Shown in pieces: positions 33,069 to 45,592 of a DNA stretch of 64,000 nt. Under the pieces are notes generated by a model, which worked only from the letters and a program-made list of their open reading frames with translations, searched no databases and was not told the origin of the DNA. Made by a program: the position numbers and the translations under genes. The stretch lies in the NCBI RefSeq assembly GCF_014648135.1, contig NZ_BMQN01000001.1:1054001-1118000 (forward strand), in the 5' to 3' direction. How positions within the stretch are numbered: the first letter of the stretch is position 1; each line of letters opens with the position of its first letter. Source of the DNA: Deinococcus sedimenti (lineage in GTDB: Bacteria > Deinococcota > Deinococci > Deinococcales > Deinococcaceae).

Positions 33069-34700
33069 TCAGGCGCCGGCAGCCAGGAGTTCGCGGGCGT
33101 GTTCCAGGGCGGCGCCGCTGGCGTGCCCGCTGAGCATCCGCGCGATCTCCTCCAGCCGCTCGTCGCCGGTCAGGAGGCGGACGCGGCTGACGGTTCTGCC
33201 GTCCTCAACGCTCTTCTCGACCTTGAAGTGGTGGTCGGCGCGCGCGGCGATCTGCGCGAGGTGCGTGACGACCAGCACCTGACGCGTCGCGGCCAGGGCG
33301 CGCAGCTGTTCGGCCACCGCGTGCGCGGCGCTCCCGCCGATCCCGGCGTCCACCTCGTCGAAGACCACGGCGGGCGTGTCGGCGCCCAGGACCGTGCTGA
33401 TGGCGAGCATCACGCGGCTCAGTTCCCCGCCGGACGCCACGTCCGCCAGTGGGGCGAGGTCCTCGCCGGGGTTCGCGTTGAAGAACAGGGTCACGTCACT
33501 GAGGCCGTGCGGGCCGGGTTCACTCAGGGCGCCCAGGTGGAATTCCAGGCGGGCGTGGGGCATGCCCAGCTGCCGGATCACGCCCAGCAGGTCGGCGGCC
33601 AGCGGAGCGACCCGCTTGCGGCGGGCGGCGTCCAGCTTCTCCCCGGCGGCCTGCACGCGGGTTCGCAGGGCGTCCACCTCGGCGTCCAGGGTGCCGGCGT
33701 CCTGCTCGTCGCGGGTAAGCCCCGCCAGTTCGGTCTCGACCTGCGCGTGGAAGTTCAGGACGTCCTCCAGGCCCGGGCCGTACTTGGCGCGCAGTTTCCC
33801 CAGGGCGCCCAGGCGGGCCTCGACCCGCGCGAGTTCCTCGGGGTCGGGGGCCTGGTCCTCGGCGACGCCGCGCAGTTCTCCGACGACGGCCTGGATGCTG
33901 GCCACTGCCTCGCGCAGCTCGCTCTGCAGCTGGGCGGTGGTCTCGTCGAACCGCGCTCCGGCGTTCAGGGCGCGGGCGGCCTCGTTCAGGAAGCCCAGGG
34001 CGTTCTCGTCCCCGTCGCTCAGGAGGTGCAGCGCTCCGGCGGCACTCTGCGCGATGGTGTCGAGGTTCGCCAGCCGCGTCAGGTCCGCCTGGAGGGGGTC
34101 CTCCTCGCCCAGTTGTGGGCTCACGTCGGATATTTCCCGCGCCTGGAACTGCAGGAGGTCCAGCTGCCGGGCGCGTTCCCGTTCGGTGGCGCGCAGGCGG
34201 TCGAGGCGGGTGCGCGCGTCCTGCCAGTCGCGGTACGCCGCCGCGTACGCGGTGTGTTCGGCTTCCACCTGCCGGTCCAGCAGGGCGCGCTGGTTGGCGG
34301 GGGTCAGCAGACTGACCGCCGAGTGCTGCCAGTGGATGGTCAGACGGTGCTGCGCCCAGTCCTGCAACTCGCGCAGGCTCACGACCTCGCCGTCCAGTCG
34401 GGCGGTGCTGCGGCCGTGTGCGGTCACGCGGCGACTGGCGATCTCGTCACCCCAGTGGCCGGTGACGAGCAGGTCGTCCTCGCCGCTGCGGATCAGGTCG
34501 GTGTTGGCGCGGCTGCCCAGCAGCAGACCCAGGGCGTCCACGATGATGCTCTTGCCCGCGCCGGTCTCGCCGGTGAACACGCTCAGCCCGGCCTCGAAGT
34601 CCAGCGTGAGGGTGCGGATGGTCGCCAGATTCCGGACTTCCAGGGCGCGCAGGGGCGGCAGGACGGGTGGGGCGTCGGAACGCAGGGCCTTGCGGGTCAC
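33069..34700 (-). CDS. recN: DNA repair protein RecN
   Basis: RecN, 543 residues, is an SMC-like ATPase that acts at double-strand breaks, tethering DNA ends and promoting recombinational repair. Walker A is TGETGAGKS (about 43-51), followed by LLGSRANTDLIRSGEDD. A coiled-coil arm spans about 140-370. The C-terminal half has the signature SGGELSRVMLAIS and Walker B VVFDEVDAGIGG, then TRQVLVVTHLAQIAARADHHFKVEK. The GTG at 34700 is supported by TACACT exactly 7 nt upstream (leaderless). An upstream GTG at 34745 would lie beyond this -10 and is rejected. Confidence 0.95.
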   Translation of the reverse strand: MTRKALRSDAPPVLPPLRALEVRNLATIRTLTLDFEAGLSVFTGETGAGKSIIVDALGLLLGSRANTDLIRSGEDDLLVTGHWGDEIASRRVTAHGRSTARLDGEVVSLRELQDWAQHRLTIHWQHSAVSLLTPANQRALLDRQVEAEHTAYAAAYRDWQDARTRLDRLRATERERARQLDLLQFQAREISDVSPQLGEEDPLQADLTRLANLDTIAQSAAGALHLLSDGDENALGFLNEAARALNAGARFDETTAQLQSELREAVASIQAVVGELRGVAEDQAPDPEELARVEARLGALGKLRAKYGPGLEDVLNFHAQVETELAGLTRDEQDAGTLDAEVDALRTRVQAAGEKLDAARRKRVAPLAADLLGVIRQLGMPHARLEFHLGALSEPGPHGLSDVTLFFNANPGEDLAPLADVASGGELSRVMLAISTVLGADTPAVVFDEVDAGIGGSAAHAVAEQLRALAATRQVLVVTHLAQIAARADHHFKVEKSVEDGRTVSRVRLLTGDERLEEIARMLSGHASGAALEHARELLAAGA

Positions 34701-34707
34701 GCCCCCG

Positions 34708-34713
34708 AGTGTA
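34708..34713 (-). promoter_or_regulatory. -10 element of recN (leaderless)
   Basis: Minus-strand TACACT ends 7 nt before the recN GTG. No radiation/desiccation-response palindrome was recognised nearby. Confidence 0.6.
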
Positions 34714-34888
34714 GCGCGCGTCCCCCCGACCGGAACGGTCAGCACGTGACGATCCGGACGGGCTGAACATGAATGCAGCGTTACGTTCTGCCCACACTGG
34801 GCTCGGGGCAGGGTCAGAGAATGGGCCGCATGACCTGTCCGCGCAGCCCTGCACGCTGCACGGGCGCGGCGGGCGAAAAGGAGTCACC

Positions 34889-36061
34889 ATGAACACGAAT
34901 ACGGATCCGACGGGCGGCGTGAGCAAGCGCAGCCTCGTCCTGCTGGGGGCCCTGGCGGGCCTGATGACGAGCCGCGACACGCGCCGGGCCCTGGTGGACG
35001 GCAGCCGCACGGCCTGGAGCGGCACCACCCACACCCTGAGTGACAGCGTGAAACCTGCCCTGCTGTCAGCGGCGAGTCAGGCGGCGCTGCTGGCGCAGGA
35101 AACGGCCCGCAGTGGCGCCCACACGGTCGTCAGCACAGCGTCCACCCTGAAGGACGAGGCGGCGCCGCGGGCGAGTGCTCTGCTGGAAGGCGTGCTGCAC
35201 GCGGCGAGTGGACTGGCCGGTCAGGCGCAGGAAGCGGCGGCGCGCGCGGCCGTGGTCGGTGGCGAGCAGGCGCGGACGCTGGGTCACGGCGCCGGTCACC
35301 TGGCGTCCACGGCGGGCCACACGGTTCAGGAGCAGGCGAACCGCGGGCTGAAACGGGCGGAGAAAGCCACCCGCCCGGCCCGCCGCGCGGCTGTGCTGAC
35401 GCTGTCGGACGCACAGGGCGCCGCGACGGAACTGCTGGCGAACGTGCAGGACACGGTCAGCTCCTCGCTGCACGAGGCGGTCGACGGGGCCGAGGCGCGT
35501 CGCCGGCGCGTGGAACGCACCCTGCGGCAGGCACGCCGTAACGCGGAGCGGGACCTGCGCAGCGGGAAACGCAGGCTCAGCAGTGGTCAGCTGGAACGCG
35601 CCGTGACCCGCAAGCTGGCGCCGCTGGAAAAGCAGCTGGGCCGCGAACTGAAACTGATTGAGAAACAGGTGCGTCGTGCCCGCCGGGATGACCGCAGCAG
35701 CGGGGGCGGCAGCGCGGTCGCCACGCTGGTGCTGCTGGGAACCGGGGCGGTCGTGCTGGCCCGCGTGCCCGCTGCGCGTCAGGCGATCCTGAGCGCCGTC
35801 GAGAAGGTCAGCCCCGAAGCGGCCCAGGGTCTGCACGACGCGGGCCGGAATGCCCGCAACCTGATCGGTTCGATGTGGCTGGACCGTATCGAGGAGCCGC
35901 AGGCGACCCCCGCGCCCGGCGCAGCGAAGGCCACGCAGGCGGCCACGACCGGCGCGTCAGCCGCCGGTGCGGTGGCTCCGGACGCGCCTGCAGCGGCGAA
36001 GACCGCGGCCCAGGATGCAGATGCCGCCAAACCGGCGGGTGAGGCGAAGAAGCCCAACTGA
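34889..36061 (+). CDS. Ala-rich amphipathic-helix (LEA/apolipoprotein-like) protein
   Basis: A 390-residue protein of unknown function. Residues 14-30 (SLVLLGALAGLM) form a short hydrophobic stretch. Residues 40-260 are a nearly continuous Ala/Arg/Gln/Glu-rich amphipathic helix region with loose 11-residue periodicity, reminiscent of LEA proteins and apolipoproteins, followed by a strongly basic segment (about 205-275). A second hydrophobic helix (ATLVLLGTGAVVLARVPA, about 278-296) precedes a Pro/Ala-rich tail. GGAG lies before the ATG. It is divergent from recN and separated from it by 188 nt. Membrane association and protection during desiccation are possible but only inferred. Confidence 0.75.
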   Translation: MNTNTDPTGGVSKRSLVLLGALAGLMTSRDTRRALVDGSRTAWSGTTHTLSDSVKPALLSAASQAALLAQETARSGAHTVVSTASTLKDEAAPRASALLEGVLHAASGLAGQAQEAAARAAVVGGEQARTLGHGAGHLASTAGHTVQEQANRGLKRAEKATRPARRAAVLTLSDAQGAATELLANVQDTVSSSLHEAVDGAEARRRRVERTLRQARRNAERDLRSGKRRLSSGQLERAVTRKLAPLEKQLGRELKLIEKQVRRARRDDRSSGGGSAVATLVLLGTGAVVLARVPAARQAILSAVEKVSPEAAQGLHDAGRNARNLIGSMWLDRIEEPQATPAPGAAKATQAATTGASAAGAVAPDAPAAAKTAAQDADAAKPAGEAKKPN

Positions 36062-36079
36062 GTTCGAGGCCGCATGCCT

Positions 36080-36110
36080 GTGCTCCTCCCTGACGGGGAG
36101 GGGCACTTTT
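36080..36110 (+). terminator. intrinsic terminator
   Basis: GTGCTCCTCCC (36080-36090) and GGGAGGGGCAC (36096-36106) form an 11-bp stem with one wobble, followed by TTTT. The rest of the 362-nt gap to pckA holds the operator and promoter candidates below and no gene. Confidence 0.8.
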
Positions 36111-36151
36111 CTGTCGTGGGAAAGCGGTGGTGGATGGGTGTCCAGCCATTC

Positions 36152-36168
36152 TGTTCACGTTCCGAACA
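36152..36168. promoter_or_regulatory. 17-bp palindrome upstream of pckA
   Basis: TGTTCACGTTCCGAACA has perfect TGTTC/GAACA arms around a 7-bp centre, about 170 bp upstream of the predicted pckA promoter. The binding protein is unknown. Confidence 0.4.
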
Positions 36169-36324
36169 AAAGAGCGTGCGGCCGACCTGGCAACTGGAAG
36201 TGGCGATGCGGGCTGGTGCAGGGACCTGAGATGTGCGCGCGTGGTGCGGGTCGACACGTGTAAGGTCGTCCCTTCCCAGTGGACGTCCGCGGCTGTTGTC
36301 TCCCGGAGTGTGACACCACTAAGG

Positions 36325-36354
36325 TTGGACTGGAACCGCTTCACAGGCGACAAT
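36325..36354 (+). promoter_or_regulatory. candidate pckA promoter
   Basis: TTGGAC (36325-36330), an 18-bp spacer and GACAAT (36349-36354) give a moderate promoter, with a leader of about 60 nt before the pckA ATG. Confidence 0.4.
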
Positions 36355-36423
36355 TTCTCCGTAACATCGAACACCAATTCACCCCGGCACGCTCCCTGTG
36401 CCGCCCCTGCACCCGGAGGACCC

Positions 36424-38013
<1,590 letters not shown>

Positions 38014-38024
38014 CCCGACAACGA

Positions 38025-38060
38025 GAGGCGGCCCCCCAGATTGGCAGGGCCGCCTCCTTC
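38025..38060 (+). terminator. pckA terminator
   Basis: GAGGCGGCCC (38025-38034) pairs with GGGCCGCCTC (38047-38056), 12 nt after the pckA stop, followed by CTTCC. Confidence 0.65.
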
Positions 38061-38186
38061 CGTGCGCCAACAGGCCGCTCCTCTGTTGCGCTCCCCACCG
38101 CTGCTTCCTCCGGTACTCGTACCACTCGATTCAGAAAGATTGACGACACCCGGCAATTCCTCTGAATCCTGGCGTGACAGCAGTCT

Positions 38187-38225
38187 AGAAGGCGGCCCCT
38201 CCACTCACTGGAGGGGCCGCCTTCT
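38187..38225 (-). terminator. strong hairpin downstream of the exported hypothetical gene
   Basis: AGAAGGCGGCCCCTCCA (38187-38203) and TGGAGGGGCCGCCTTCT (38209-38225) form a perfect 17-bp stem with a 5-nt loop. It follows the minus-strand stop at 38235 and faces the pckA terminator. Confidence 0.75.
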
Positions 38226-38234
38226 GGCGTACGT

Positions 38235-38747
38235 CTATTTGAACTTGACGCTGGCGAGCACCTTGTCGAAGGTTGAACTGGCGGCAGCAAAGCGGGCGGG
38301 CGTGTCGGTCAGCTGGAACGAGTAGAGGTTCTTCGCGCCGACGCCGTACCACACCCGCATCTTCAGCTGGCCCTTGGGGTGGGTGAGGGTGTAGCTGCGC
38401 TCCAGGCCGCTCAGGGCTCCGACCTTCAGCGTGCGGCTGGCCGTCTGCTTGACGGCGGCGCCCGTTCCCTTGATCCCCGCCTCGAACTTCTTGAATTCGC
38501 CGTCCGGCGTAGGCTTGCCCCCTGCCTTGTCGACAAACAGCATGCGCAGCAGGGTGGCGGGGGGGGCCTTGGCCGAGACGATGGAGACGCCACTGGTCCC
38601 GTCCTGGAAGTCCACGCCCAGCCACCCTTTGGGCAGGTTGGCGCTGAACGGCAGTTTGGGATCACTGAACGGCACGAGAGTCTGGGCCTGAGTGACACCA
38701 AGGAGGCTCAGGGCGGTTAACGGCAGGAGGAATCGGGCGAACTTCAT
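38235..38747 (-). CDS. exported hypothetical protein
   Basis: A 170-residue protein with a Sec signal peptide (residues 1-21, FLLPLTALSLLGVTQAQ). The mature part begins LVPFSDPKLPFSANLPKGW and contains VSIVSAKAPPATLLRMLFVD and LERSYTLTHPKGQLKMRVWYGVG, ending in FDKVLASVKFK. This pattern recalls small exported proteins with a PsbP/MOG1-like or lipoprotein-assembly-like fold, but I do not recognise the family with confidence. It lies upstream of the pckA-side terminators and downstream of lepB on the same strand; 67 nt separate it from the lepB stop. Confidence 0.75.
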   Translation of the reverse strand: MKFARFLLPLTALSLLGVTQAQTLVPFSDPKLPFSANLPKGWLGVDFQDGTSGVSIVSAKAPPATLLRMLFVDKAGGKPTPDGEFKKFEAGIKGTGAAVKQTASRTLKVGALSGLERSYTLTHPKGQLKMRVWYGVGAKNLYSFQLTDTPARFAAASSTFDKVLASVKFK

Positions 38748-38814
38748 GAGAGGCACCGTAGCGCTCGATTGTGAGGACCCACCCCGCCGGGCGTGAACGG
38801 ACACTGGCCGACCA

Positions 38815-39387
38815 TCAGCGGCGGATCAGGCCCGGCTGGGGCCACAGGCGCAGATCGGCCGGACCGGCGGCGTCACGCAGGTCGACTGGACCGTACGTGC
38901 GGCTGTCCAGGCTCTCACCGATCCGGCGGTTGTCTCCCATCACCCACACCTTGCCGGGCGGAACCCGCAGTGGCGGCTGGTCCTCCACGAACCCCTCGCT
39001 GGCGTAACTCTCGGCGACACGCTGGCCGTTCACGATCACGCGGCCGTCGCGGATGGTGACGGTATCGCCCGGCAGACCCAGCACGCGTTTCACGTTGTAC
39101 TGCCGGTGCTGCACACCCAGCACGGTCTCGTAGGCGTAGGGGCTGTCGGCCGGCGCCTTGAAGATCAGCAGGTCGCCCCGACGGGGGTACGGTCCCCCCA
39201 GGCCCCAGGCGCGCAGCCAGCGGGGGTATTTCAGGAGAACCAGCACGTCGCCACTGTTCAGGGTGGGGTTCATGGAGTCCCCGTCCACGCGGGCCAGGGT
39301 GAAGCCGAAGGTGGTCAGCAGGTAGACGCCCAGCGCGCTGCTCAGCCAGGCGCGCCAGCTGTCGCGGGAGGAGTCGGCAGAGGTCAC
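38815..39387 (-). CDS. lepB: signal peptidase I
   Basis: LepB, 190 residues, removes signal peptides from Sec-exported proteins. A single N-terminal membrane helix (about 14-31) is followed by the catalytic Ser38 in VDGDSMNPTL and the general-base Lys100 in YNVKRVLGLPGD. The C-terminal box GKVWVMGDNRRIGESLDSRTYGPV is complete. The short single-anchor form is like Gram-positive SipS enzymes. The GTG start at 39387 is 8 nt after a TACCCT hexamer on the minus strand, consistent with a leaderless message. Confidence 0.94.
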   Translation of the reverse strand: MTSADSSRDSWRAWLSSALGVYLLTTFGFTLARVDGDSMNPTLNSGDVLVLLKYPRWLRAWGLGGPYPRRGDLLIFKAPADSPYAYETVLGVQHRQYNVKRVLGLPGDTVTIRDGRVIVNGQRVAESYASEGFVEDQPPLRVPPGKVWVMGDNRRIGESLDSRTYGPVDLRDAAGPADLRLWPQPGLIRR

Positions 39388-39601
39388 AGCTGTTCAGGGT
39401 AGCGTACCCCCGGCAGAGGCTCCCCTCACCCGCCTCATGGCGCGCGACCCGCACGAGCTGCGGAAGTGGCGGCCCAGGCAGCGGCGACAGGAGTTTCTGG
39501 CCACCTCCGGCGCCTTGAGCGGGCGCCCATCCTGCTCCGGCTGCACACAATTGCCTTCACGGTCACTTCAGATTGGGTAGCGGACCGGTGTCGGGACCCG
39601 T

Positions 39602-39607
39602 TACCCT
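39602..39607 (+). promoter_or_regulatory. -10 element of FKBP gene (leaderless)
   Basis: TACCCT ends exactly 7 nt before the ATG at 39615, and no ribosome site is present. Confidence 0.6.
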
Positions 39608-39614
39608 GACGCGC

Positions 39615-39956
39615 ATGACCGCTGAAGGGAAGACGGAACTGAAGATCGACAAGTACCACGAGGGGACCGGCGTGCAGGCGCAGGCCGGGAAGATGGTCCG
39701 CGTGCACTACACCGGAACGCTGGAAAACGGGCAGAAGTTCGACAGCAGCCGTGACCGTGGTGAACCCATCGAGTTCCCGCTGGGCGTCGGGTACGTGATC
39801 CAGGGTTGGGATCAGGGCATTGCGCAGCTGCGCGTGGGCGACAAGGCCAAGCTCACCATTCCGGCCCACCTCGGCTACGGCGCGGCGGGCGTTCCCGGCG
39901 TGATCCCCGGCGGCGCGACGCTGGTGTTCGACGTGGAACTGATGGACGTCCGCTGA
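39615..39956 (+). CDS. FKBP-type peptidyl-prolyl cis-trans isomerase
   Basis: A 113-residue single-domain cytoplasmic FKBP. The fold markers are complete: VRVHYTGTLENGQKFDSSRDRGEPIEFPLGVGYVIQGWDQGI, then GDKAKLTIPAHLGYGAAGVPGVIPGGATLVFDVELMDV. The aromatic and Asp residues of the FK506 pocket are all present. It catalyses prolyl isomerisation during protein folding. The ATG is chosen by the -10 spacing; an upstream GTG/ATG extension would cross the promoter. A strong terminator follows. Confidence 0.95.
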   Translation: MTAEGKTELKIDKYHEGTGVQAQAGKMVRVHYTGTLENGQKFDSSRDRGEPIEFPLGVGYVIQGWDQGIAQLRVGDKAKLTIPAHLGYGAAGVPGVIPGGATLVFDVELMDVR

Positions 39957-39976
39957 GGGGAGTCGTTCACGACCAG

Positions 39977-40003
39977 CCCCGACCTGCGCGGTCGGGGTTT
40001 TTT
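39977..40003 (+). terminator. intrinsic terminator after FKBP gene
   Basis: CCCCGACC (39977-39984) and GGTCGGGG (39990-39997) form a perfect 8-bp stem with a 5-nt loop, followed by TTTTTT. Confidence 0.92.
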
Positions 40004-40075
40004 CTTGCCCCGCACGCGGGTGATACAGATGACCGGCCCAGCCTGACAGCCGGTCCTCTTGCCTGTCGTTCATAA

Positions 40076-40094
40076 CTTCCGTAAACTCCGAAAG
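40076..40094. promoter_or_regulatory. candidate promoter/operator of the galactoside operon
   Basis: CTTCCG and CGAAAG form an imperfect inverted repeat around TAAACT (40082-40087), a possible -10. The overlap would allow autoregulation by the DeoR-type repressor encoded next. Confidence 0.4.
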
Positions 40095-40116
40095 ACATGA
40101 AAGCCACAGGACAACC

Positions 40117-40875
40117 GTGATCGAAGGTCGGCGCAGCGAGATCGTCGCGCTGGTCCGCCAGCACGGCGAACTGGGCGTCACGGAACTCTCCGGGCTGCTG
40201 GGCGTCTCGGAGGTCACGGTCCGCAGCGACCTGAGTGCCCTGGCCGCCGCCGGGCACGTCCGCCGAACGCGCGGGCGGGTCAGCCTGCCGCTGGACCTGC
40301 GCCGCGAGGCCCCGCTGGAAACCAGCATGCGCGAGTTCGCGGCCGCCAAGCGCCGCATCGGGCAGGCGGCGGCGGCCCTGGTGCAGAGCGGCGACACGGT
40401 GTTCCTGGACGTGGGCAGCACCACCTCCGAGGTCGCGCGGGCGCTGTCCCCCGCTCTGCAGGACGTGACGGTCGTGACGAACGGCCTGAACATCGCCCTG
40501 CTGCTCGAGCGCCTTCCCGGCGTGCGGGTCATCGTGACCGGCGGGACGCTCCGGCCCCTACAGCACTCGCTGGTCAGTCCGTACGCGCTGGACGTGCTGC
40601 GCCACATTCACGCCGACCGGCTGTTCCTGGGCTGCAACGGCGTGCACGCCGCGTCGGGCGTGACGAACGCGAACCACGAGGAGGCCGAGGTCAAGCGCCT
40701 GATGGCCGAACAGGCACGCGAGGTGGTGGTCGTCGCCGATCACCGCAAGCTGGGCGTGGTCAGCCGCGCGTTCATCACGCCGCTGGACCGGGTGTCGACG
40801 CTGATCACGGACCGCGCCGCAACCTCTCCCCCGCCGGACGTGCTGGACGCCGTGAAGGACGTGCGCGTGGTGTAA
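40117..40875 (+). CDS. DeoR/GlpR-family transcriptional regulator
   Basis: A 252-residue DeoR-family regulator. The helix-turn-helix is at the N terminus ([38 protein letters not shown], about 5-45). The sugar-phosphate sensor domain follows with [35 protein letters not shown] and DHRKLG near the end, as in isomerase-like sensors of phosphorylated sugars. It leads the galactoside operon and probably represses it until a sugar phosphate binds. The start is GTG 40117 with AGGA upstream; a 7-codon frame starting at 40097 ends in the same GTGA. Confidence 0.92.
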   Translation: MIEGRRSEIVALVRQHGELGVTELSGLLGVSEVTVRSDLSALAAAGHVRRTRGRVSLPLDLRREAPLETSMREFAAAKRRIGQAAAALVQSGDTVFLDVGSTTSEVARALSPALQDVTVVTNGLNIALLLERLPGVRVIVTGGTLRPLQHSLVSPYALDVLRHIHADRLFLGCNGVHAASGVTNANHEEAEVKRLMAEQAREVVVVADHRKLGVVSRAFITPLDRVSTLITDRAATSPPPDVLDAVKDVRVV

Positions 40876-40939
40876 TCCGATGCTTCGCCTATCCGCACAG
40901 AAACCGGTTACCGATCCTCTCCCCCACCCGAGGCCACCC

Positions 40940-42968
<2,029 letters not shown>

Positions 42969-42976
<8 letters not shown>

Positions 42977-44465
42977 GTGGACAGTCAATGAGGCCCCGCA
43001 GGACCTGCGGGTGTTGATCAGTGGATTCCAGTCGTGGAGCGAGGCGGAACTGCGCCCGCTGACGGACGTTCAGGCCGTGCCGGGGCAGCACTGGCGGGTG
43101 GAGCAGGGGCACGATCCGGGCTTCCCGCCCAGCGGCGAGGCCGGGGTGTGGCGCAGCCATACCGTGCTGGCACTGGTGCGCGCGGACGGGAGCGGCTGGG
43201 TCGGCAGCGTGGGGGACGCCACGCGTACCTTCGCGCAGTGGGAGGCCCGCGCCGGAACCGAGGCCGTGACCGTGACCTGCACCCTGGAAGGCCCCGACGT
43301 TCCCGTCACCTGGGAGGAGACCGGGGACGTGATCGCCACCCTGGAGGCCCGCGCGGCCGACCTGGGCGTGGCGATGGGCGCGCGGACGCCGGCGCCGCTG
43401 CGGGTGTGGTGCTCGTGGTACTCGTACTACCGTGACGTGACGCTGGACGCCATGCTGGACAACGCCCGACTGGCCAGCGAGCACGGGCTGGACTTCGACG
43501 TGTTCCAGCTCGACGACGGCTTCCAGACGTTCCTGGGTGACTGGGAGGACCCCAGCGCCCACTTCGGCGGGCACGCCCGCGAACTGCCCGCGCGCCTCGC
43601 GGAACTGGGTTTCACGGCCGGGCTGTGGCTGGCGCCGTTCCTGGTGCAGCCGCAGAGCCGACTGTTCCGCGACCACCCCGAGTGGCTGCTGCGCGGCGAG
43701 GACGGTCAGCCGCTGGCGTTCGGGAACAACTGGGGAGGCCCGTACCACGCGCTGGACACCACGCACCCCGGCGCGCTGGACTGGATCCGCGAGCTGGGCC
43801 GCACGGTGCGCGGCTGGGGGTACACGTACCTGAAGATCGACTTCCTGTACGGCGCGACCCAGCCCGGCGTGCGTCACGACCCGACGGTCGGGCGGGCCGA
43901 GGCGTACCGGATGGGCCTGCAGGCGTTCCGGGACGGCGTGGGCGACGACGCCTTCATCCTGGCGTGCGGGGCGCCGCTGGCGCAGAGCATCGGGCTGGTG
44001 GACGCCATGCGCACCGGTCCCGACGTGGCCCCGCTGTGGGACGAGGACTCCCGCCGCGTGTGGCTGGGCGACGCGACCGGCCCCAGCGCCCGCAACGCGC
44101 TGCACACCGCGCTGAGCCGCTGGTATCAGCACGCGTGGTACCAGCCGGACCCGGACGTGGCGATCTGCCGCCGTGAACTGAGCCTCCTGAACGCCACCGA
44201 GCGGGACGCCATCGCGGGGATGCTGGACGTCATCGGGGGCCTGCGGGCCAGCAGCGACCCGATCAGCCTGCTGGACGAGGAGGGCCGCGCGCTGCTGCGG
44301 CAGTGCCTGACGGTCAGCACCCCGGACCGCCCGGTGACGCTCGCGGCGTCGCACGGGGACGCGGTGACGCACTTCACGCGCGGCACGTTCAACCTCACGG
44401 ACCGCGCTGAAGGCGGCATTCCCGCGCACGGGTACCGGTCCGCGCAGGGCAAGGAGCAGGCATGA
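42969..44465 (+). CDS. alpha-galactosidase, GH36/clan D
   Basis: A 498-residue clan GH-D enzyme. The barrel contains [22 protein letters not shown] and the nucleophile Asp291 in [10 protein letters not shown]; the acid/base Asp352 lies in [10 protein letters not shown]. The protein is shorter than the roughly 700-residue GH36 enzymes because the N-terminal beta domain is reduced. It probably releases galactose from alpha-galactosides such as melibiose or raffinose in the cytoplasm. GTG 42969 overlaps the GH42 gene, and the stop overlaps galT (ATGA). Confidence 0.93.
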
Positions 44466-45592
44466 CCACCGAATCCACCACCGCAGCCCTGCCCGGCGGG
44501 TACCACGCCGCCGACTTCACGAAACCCGACGGGCGCGCCATGACGCTGTACGGCCTGAACCCCATCCGCGTGGACAGCGAGATTCCCAGCCCCAGCCCGG
44601 ACCCCGTGGACGCCCGGCCCCTCATGCGCTGGCATCCGGTGCGGGGCGAGTGGGTCATGTACGCCGCGCACCGCATGGGCCGCACGTTCCTCCCGCCGCC
44701 CGAGTACAACCCGCTGGCGCCCACCCGCGACCCCGAGCACCCCACCGAACTGCCGCGCGGCGAGTACGACATCGCCGTGTTCGACAACCGCTTCCCCAGC
44801 CTGACCCTGACGGCCCCCGACCCGGAACCCGGCCCCGCCGGGACGCGCGCGGGCGTCGGCAAGTGCGAGGTCGTGGTGTTCAGCCAGAGCGCTCAGGGCC
44901 GCCTGTGCGACCTGACCGACGAGCAGATCAGCCTGCTGCTGGCCGTGTGGGCCGACCGCACCACCCGCCTCGCGGAGACCGGGCAGATCAACGCGGTGCT
45001 GCCCTTCGAGAACCGTGGGGTGGAGGTCGGCGTGACCCTGCACCACCCGCACGGGCAGATCTACGCGTACGATCACGTGCCGCCGGTCGCCGCGCGGGCC
45101 GCCGCGCAGATGGACGCGTACGTCGCCGAGCACGGCCGCCCCTGGCTGGAGGACTTCATTCAGGAGGAACGCGCCGCCGAGGACCGCATCATCCGCGACG
45201 ACGGCGCGGCCCTGAGCGTCGTGCCGCCCTTTGCGCGCTACACCTTCGAGACGTGGGTGCTGCCCACCCGGCCCGTCAGCCTCCTGAGTGACCTGAGTGA
45301 CGCCGAGCGGCTCAGCATGGCGCGGGTCCTGCGCGATGCGCTGCGCCGCCTGGACGGCCTGTTCGGCGTGCGCATGCCGTACCTGATGACCGTGCATCAG
45401 GCGCCGCTGGACACGCCCCGCCCGGCGTTCCCGCTGCACATCGAGATCTACCCGTACCTGCGCGCCCCGGGCCGCCTGAAGTTCCTGGCGGGCACCGAGC
45501 AGGGCGCGGGCGAGTTCGCGAACGACAAGTTCCCGGAGGTCGCCGCCGCCGAGCTGCGCGCCGTACCGGACACCGCAGGAGACGGACTGTGA
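44462..45592 (+). CDS. galT: galactose-1-phosphate uridylyltransferase
   Basis: GalT, 376 residues, exchanges UDP between UDP-glucose and galactose-1-phosphate in the Leloir pathway. The catalytic HPHGQ motif is at 195-199 with the nucleophile His197, and [19 protein letters not shown] is near the N terminus. The C-terminal half contains [11 protein letters not shown], a zinc- or iron-site region of the HIT-like fold. ATGA and GTGA overlaps at both ends couple it to the alpha-galactosidase and galK genes. Confidence 0.96.
   Translation: MTTESTTAALPGGYHAADFTKPDGRAMTLYGLNPIRVDSEIPSPSPDPVDARPLMRWHPVRGEWVMYAAHRMGRTFLPPPEYNPLAPTRDPEHPTELPRGEYDIAVFDNRFPSLTLTAPDPEPGPAGTRAGVGKCEVVVFSQSAQGRLCDLTDEQISLLLAVWADRTTRLAETGQINAVLPFENRGVEVGVTLHHPHGQIYAYDHVPPVAARAAAQMDAYVAEHGRPWLEDFIQEERAAEDRIIRDDGAALSVVPPFARYTFETWVLPTRPVSLLSDLSDAERLSMARVLRDALRRLDGLFGVRMPYLMTVHQAPLDTPRPAFPLHIEIYPYLRAPGRLKFLAGTEQGAGEFANDKFPEVAAAELRAVPDTAGDGL

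Noticed and set aside
34701..34888. Search for a radiation/desiccation-response palindrome near recN
   Set aside because: No sequence resembling the known 17-bp motif was found by eye here or before ligA or recQ.
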